The notes under the pieces: model-generated | What the model was told of the DNA's origin: nothing | Databases searched by the model: none | Seen by the model: the letters and a program-made list of their open reading frames with translations, nothing else | Source: Bacteroidales bacterium | Lineage (GTDB): Bacteria > Bacteroidota > Bacteroidia > Bacteroidales > F082 | Reading direction: 5' to 3' | DNA length: 34,869 nucleotides | NCBI GenBank assembly: GCA_016290215.1 | Contig: JAEETH010000036.1 | Span: 1-34,869 of the forward strand | In this document: one piece after another, positions 31,718-34,869 of the stretch | Position numbering within the stretch: position 1 is the stretch's first letter | Layout of the letters: each line of letters begins with the position of its first letter | Program-made: the position numbers and the translations under genes

Positions 31718-32589
31718 AAAAGGACTATTTCCTGCTGCATCTTTCCGTCTTCATCGCGGGTTTCACCGGCGTGTTGGGCCGACTCATCACCTTGGATTCG
31801 GCCATTTTGGTATGGTGGCGCATGGCCGCGGCGGCGGTGATTATGTGGGTTTTTCTGGCCATAACTAAACAACTGAACAACTATAAACTGAACAACTTAT
31901 TACAGATGGGCGGCGTAGGCATGTTATTGTGCCTGCATTGGGTGTTTTTCTACGCCTCCATCAAGGCCTCCAACGTGAGCATCGGGGTGGTGTGTTTCTC
32001 GTTAGTGGGGTTTTTCACGGCATTATTTGAACCCATCATCAATAGACACAAATTCTCAGGCAGGGAATTCCTGTTCAGTCTGCTCACCATTTTGGGCATT
32101 TACCTTATCTTTCAGTTCGATTCGCGATACCGCTTGGGCATTGTCTTGGGTGTAATCTCATCTGCATTATACGCTTTGTTTGCCATCGCCAACCAAAGGG
32201 TGGGCAAACACTACGAAGCCAAGAACATGCTGCTGTGGGAGATGGTCGGCGGTCTCATCGGACTGACCTGCCTCCTACCTTTATATAATATGTTCATCCC
32301 CGTCGGGCGACTTTATCCAGTCGGGATGGATTACGCCTATTTGGCATTCATGGTAATAATCTGCACCATTGGGCTGTGCCTGCTGCAAATCATTGTGTTG
32401 CAGAAGATTCCCGCCTTCACCGTCAACCTGACCTACAACTTGGAGCCAGTGTATAGCATCATCCTCTCCATGTTCATCTTTAAGGAATACAAGGAGTTAA
32501 ACTACTCATTCTGCATCGGCATCGCGCTGATTATTATTTCGGTGGTGCTGCAGACACTGTTTGAAATAAGACGCAGAAAAGTATCATAA
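31714..32589 (+). CDS. EamA/DMT-family transporter (copy 2)
   Basis: The ATG at 31714 overlaps the upstream stop and follows a good ribosome site (AAAGGAG); a longer frame upstream is a shadow of the methyltransferase gene. The 291-residue protein has ten membrane segments in two EamA halves and is clearly different from copy 1. Between the second and third segments an in-frame repeat (31861-31905) encodes K-Q-L-N-N-Y-K-L-N-N-L-L. A repeated P-V-G-x-x segment (IPVGRLYPVGM) lies in a loop of the second half. The substrate is unknown. It ends 7 bases before the end of the convergent phosphatase-fold gene. Confidence 0.92.
   Translation: MKKDYFLLHLSVFIAGFTGVLGRLITLDSAILVWWRMAAAAVIMWVFLAITKQLNNYKLNNLLQMGGVGMLLCLHWVFFYASIKASNVSIGVVCFSLVGFFTALFEPIINRHKFSGREFLFSLLTILGIYLIFQFDSRYRLGIVLGVISSALYALFAIANQRVGKHYEAKNMLLWEMVGGLIGLTCLLPLYNMFIPVGRLYPVGMDYAYLAFMVIICTIGLCLLQIIVLQKIPAFTVNLTYNLEPVYSIILSMFIFKEYKELNYSFCIGIALIIISVVLQTLFEIRRRKVS
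31861..31905 (+). repeat. In-frame AACTGAAC-type repeat in EamA copy 2
   Basis: ACTAAACAACTGAACAACT, then TATAAACTGAACAACTT, matches the octamer family at 30901-30946. It encodes ITKQLNNYKLNNLLQ between two membrane segments and keeps the frame. Confidence 0.75.
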
Positions 32590-32596
32590 AAAACAA

Positions 32597-33544
32597 TCAC
32601 AGTTTTACCCGAACAAACACCGGATAATGGTCGGAAGGATTGTGACGGATGTATTTATCGAAAGTGATTTCTTGCGGCGCATCGGTGCCTTTTAGTGCTT
32701 CTTCGGTTTCATCAGGTGTCCAATAGCTATCAGTAAGCACGCCGTAGGCTTTCACCGTGGTCGTTGGCGATACAAACACATGGTCGATGCGGCTTGTCGT
32801 ATACAAATCCGTCTTGAAATTGTTGAAAGTGCCATTTTCCGCAAAGCGAATGCGAGCAGCCTCATAACTGTCCTTCAGTAGGCCCGAATTGGTAAAGATG
32901 CCAAAAATCTCATTAGTTTGGTCGACGTTGAAGTCACCGGTGATGAACACAGGGGCATCTTTGGCCATCTCACGGACACGCTGCACCACCAACTTGGCTG
33001 CCTCGCGCCGTGCCACCACGCCGATATGGTCCATGTGGAGGTTGAAGAAATAGAACACTTTCCCTGTCGCCTTCCTGCGGTTGAACAAGCCGTGACGCTG
33101 TGGCTTTTCTATCACTGCGAACTTGCCCCAAGTGCAAATGCGGAAGCAGACCGCATCCCAGCCCAAGCCAGGCTTGTCGGGGGTCTCGCTGAGCCAGAAA
33201 TCGCCGTGGTCGAGCAACTTGAGTTTGTCTCTCTTATAGAAAATGGCTTCATGTTCGCCGCCATGCACGCCGTCATCACGTCCGACGCCGATGTAGTCGT
33301 AACCGTCAAGGGCCTTCTGCATGTCGTTAAGCTGCTCATACAGCACCTCTTGCGTTCCGAAGATTTCGGGGGCCATGAAATTCACCTGGTCGCAGATGAC
33401 TTGACAACGTTTGGGCCATTGTTCGCCTTGCACGCTATCGTTCCTGTTCTTGTAACGGATATTGTAGGAACCGACCAACATATCTTGGGCGGAGAGTTGC
33501 AGGGATGCCACTACGATGAGGGCAATGAGGAGGAGTTTTTTCAT
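32597..33544 (-). CDS. Exported endonuclease/exonuclease/phosphatase-fold protein
   Basis: From the ATG at 33544 the protein is 315 residues with signal peptide MKKLLLIALIVVASLQLSAQ; a longer frame extends past the promoter and is rejected. EEP-fold catalytic residues are visible: N in GSYNIRY, E in GTQEV, D and N in TGDFNVD, D in RIDHVF and H in SDHYPVF. Members hydrolyse phosphodiesters in DNA, phospholipids or inositol phosphates; in Bacteroidota the exported forms are often annotated only as EEP proteins. The export signal suggests a periplasmic or extracellular substrate. It has a well-matched promoter. Confidence 0.92.
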   Translation of the reverse strand: MKKLLLIALIVVASLQLSAQDMLVGSYNIRYKNRNDSVQGEQWPKRCQVICDQVNFMAPEIFGTQEVLYEQLNDMQKALDGYDYIGVGRDDGVHGGEHEAIFYKRDKLKLLDHGDFWLSETPDKPGLGWDAVCFRICTWGKFAVIEKPQRHGLFNRRKATGKVFYFFNLHMDHIGVVARREAAKLVVQRVREMAKDAPVFITGDFNVDQTNEIFGIFTNSGLLKDSYEAARIRFAENGTFNNFKTDLYTTSRIDHVFVSPTTTVKAYGVLTDSYWTPDETEEALKGTDAPQEITFDKYIRHNPSDHYPVFVRVKL

Positions 33545-33565
33545 TGTTTTATAGTTTTGTTGTGG

Positions 33566-33595
33566 CAAAAATAGAAATTTTTGTTTCAACGACAA
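33566..33595 (-). promoter_or_regulatory. Promoter of the EEP-fold gene
   Basis: On the minus strand, TTTG (33592-33595), 18 bases and TATTTTTG (33566-33573) fit the Bacteroidota consensus, just after the stop of the acetyltransferase gene. Confidence 0.75.
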
Positions 33596-33602
33596 AAAAA
33601 CA

Positions 33603-34169
33603 TCATCTCATCAATTTATTATACCAACTTCCAAACACAAACATCTCCTCGCTGAAGGCGAAGCCCAAACTTTCATAATACTTTTGCAGACGCGGTTTAT
33701 CCTTGTCGACAAGCAAGGTAACCATTTGAAAACCATTGCTTAAAGCATAATCCACACGGTCACGCATCAGCATCTTGCCAACGCCTATGCCTCTGTATTC
33801 GGACAAAATGGCCATACTGTCTAAATAGAATTCCCCTGAACCGGTTTCCATTGCGTTGTGACTCAAATCCATGCCAGAAGTTTGCATCACGAGGCCGAAA
33901 GTCTTTTTGCGCATCTTCGCATAACCGGCGCCATCGTAGGCCACCAAAGCACCCACCTGATTGCCATCAATTTCAGCAATGCGCGTGTTGCGGTAACTAT
34001 ACAAGGTGTCGTCCATGCAACAAATCTCTATCAAATGTTCGTAGAGGTGACGTTGTTCATCGGGAAGAACAGCATCAAGGTCAAGCATATCGATGCCTGC
34101 CAATACCACACGCGCAATGAAAGGGGCATCCTCCGATGTGGCATCACGAATGTATATCTTTTTTCCCAT
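33603..34169 (-). CDS. GNAT-family N-acetyltransferase
   Basis: A 188-residue cytoplasmic enzyme of the GNAT fold, starting at the ATG at 34169 (MGKKIYIRDATSED). A start at 34187 would lie inside the upstream terminator hairpin. The acetyl-CoA pyrophosphate-binding motif A is Y-R-G-I-G-V-G-K-M-L, and the strand after it reads MVTLLVDKDKPRLQKYYESLGF, typical of the fold's C-terminal part. The acceptor substrate is unknown. The start codon directly follows the T-run of the terminator of the MFS gene. Confidence 0.9.
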   Translation of the reverse strand: MGKKIYIRDATSEDAPFIARVVLAGIDMLDLDAVLPDEQRHLYEHLIEICCMDDTLYSYRNTRIAEIDGNQVGALVAYDGAGYAKMRKKTFGLVMQTSGMDLSHNAMETGSGEFYLDSMAILSEYRGIGVGKMLMRDRVDYALSNGFQMVTLLVDKDKPRLQKYYESLGFAFSEEMFVFGSWYNKLMR

Positions 34170-34223
34170 AAAAAATCGGAGACGCATTGACTCCGTCGAA
34201 TACTGTGTATTTCAATGCGTCTC
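34170..34223 (-). terminator. Terminator-like inverted repeat between the MFS and GNAT genes
   Basis: A perfect 12-bp stem (34212-34223 with 34179-34190; GAGACGCATTGA) is followed on the minus strand by T6 (34170-34175). The GAGACGCATT arm resembles a palindrome dispersed in many bacterial genomes. Confidence 0.8.
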
Positions 34224-34231
34224 TACAACGA

Positions 34232-34869
34232 TTAACGTAATTTATTTCTCTGATAATGAGGCGTTACAACGACAACAAAAAAGACGAGCGACACCAACAC
34301 CGAGGCCGAAGCCACCAAATAAGCCGCCGAGAACGAGAAATGTTCGGCTAACATACCGCCCGAGAAAATGCCGATACCGAGACCCAAATCCCAAGTCGTC
34401 AGATAGGTAGAGGTGGCCGTGCCACGTTGCGCATTGGTGCCCAGGTTGATGAACAAGGCATTGAACGAGGGAAAAGCCGCACCAAAGCCCAAACCACAGC
34501 ACATAGCAATCAACAGGAACGCCACAGCCGTGTAGTTAGAGCCCAAGGCATTGCAATGATGGCACATGCCCAATCCGAACATGGCCAAAACGACAATGCC
34601 CAGACCCAAGGCGATGGTCTGCGTCACCTTACCCTTATCGACCATCTTGCCTGCAAATAGGCGCGAAGCAATCAGGCCGACGGCATACACCGTGAAGAAC
34701 AAGCCGCTACTGATAGTCAGGCCCATCTCCTTGGCATAGAGAGCGATGTAATTGGAGATCTGTCCGTAGGCGAAAGCCAACAAGGTGAACGAAATGCCCG
34801 CCAGCAAGCCTTTCAACAAGATGAAACGGTCCAAGGAAATCGGAGGACGCTTGACGGGCGGCCTGACTT
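34232..34869 (-). CDS. MFS transporter, truncated by the window end
   Basis: The frame is open from the window edge (34869) to its stop at 34232, giving about 212 residues of the C-terminal half of a major facilitator. Six membrane segments are visible (LLAGISFTLLAFAYG, GLFFTVYAVGLIASRLFAGKMVDKG with the conserved loop motif, TIALGLGIVVLAMFGLG, AVAFLLIAMCCGLGFG, DLGLGIGIFSGG, AYLVASASVLVSLVFFVVVV). The N-terminal half and the start lie outside. The substrate is unknown; drug or sugar efflux is possible. An apparent start at 34834 is a TTG inside the gene and is not used. Confidence 0.9.
   Translation of the reverse strand, partial: VRPPVKRPPISLDRFILLKGLLAGISFTLLAFAYGQISNYIALYAKEMGLTISSGLFFTVYAVGLIASRLFAGKMVDKGKVTQTIALGLGIVVLAMFGLGMCHHCNALGSNYTAVAFLLIAMCCGLGFGAAFPSFNALFINLGTNAQRGTATSTYLTTWDLGLGIGIFSGGMLAEHFSFSAAYLVASASVLVSLVFFVVVVTPHYQRNKLR

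Noticed and set aside
32306-32340. PVG-type repeat in EamA copy 2 (IPVGRLYPVGM) as another inserted element
   Set aside because: Only two short, diverged units; ordinary loop sequence cannot be excluded.

Overview
The window reads as a chromosomal segment of a Bacteroidota bacterium, most likely an uncultured member of the order Bacteroidales. Three things point that way. Many genes carry the Bacteroidota -7 promoter element TAnnTTTG a short distance upstream, and strong Shine-Dalgarno sequences are rare. Several exported proteins end in type IX secretion system (T9SS) C-terminal sorting domains. The gene families (gingipain-type C25 peptidase, Porphyromonas-type peptidylarginine deiminase, TPR/PD40/OmpA proteins, collagen-like lipoprotein) are typical of this phylum. 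No tRNA, rRNA, CRISPR array, IS element or phage gene was seen, and no stretch over 300 bases lacks a gene.

Layout, left to right. Positions 1-2342 hold a 5'-truncated UvrA2-like ABC ATPase with two in-frame palindromic repeat insertions. Positions 2444-5391 hold a translationally coupled pair of exported proteins: a small one with a T9SS tail and a large beta-helix carbohydrate-binding type protein without one. Then follow an HD-domain hydrolase, an exported protein of unknown function, gcvT and a rhomboid protease. Positions 9314-12626 (minus) are a three-gene envelope operon: beta-propeller protein, TPR-PD40-OmpA protein, SGNH-hydrolase-like lipoprotein. Positions 12711-24413 (minus) are the most distinctive part: a 2248-residue C25 cysteine peptidase, a secreted peptidylarginine-deiminase-like enzyme, and a 945-residue T9SS protein with an internal duplication. 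Positions 24601-26854 (minus) carry folD and ffh. The rest is a small DUF5618-like gene, a YggS-type PLP protein, a CaCA-family Ca2+/Na+ exchanger, a collagen-like lipoprotein, an EamA transporter / SpoU-TrmH methyltransferase / EamA transporter cluster, an exported endonuclease/exonuclease/phosphatase-fold protein, a GNAT acetyltransferase and a truncated MFS transporter.

How genes may work together. In Porphyromonas gingivalis, gingipains expose C-terminal arginines that the secreted deiminase PPAD converts to citrulline. Here a gingipain-family protease and a PPAD-like enzyme are adjacent, point the same way, and share a module of about 160 residues, which suggests one extracellular processing system. 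The 945-residue neighbour shares another module with the protease. gcvT and folD both serve folate one-carbon metabolism but are not linked in an operon.

The second theme is short repeats. Degenerate arrays with a 7-8 base period, often imperfect inverted repeats, lie between genes and also inside reading frames. They form two inserts in the UvrA2-like protein, a loop in one EamA transporter, the C-terminus and stop codon of the other, and the spacer between ffh and folD. They resemble cyanobacterial heptanucleotide STRR repeats in form and Rickettsia palindromic elements in their in-frame insertion.
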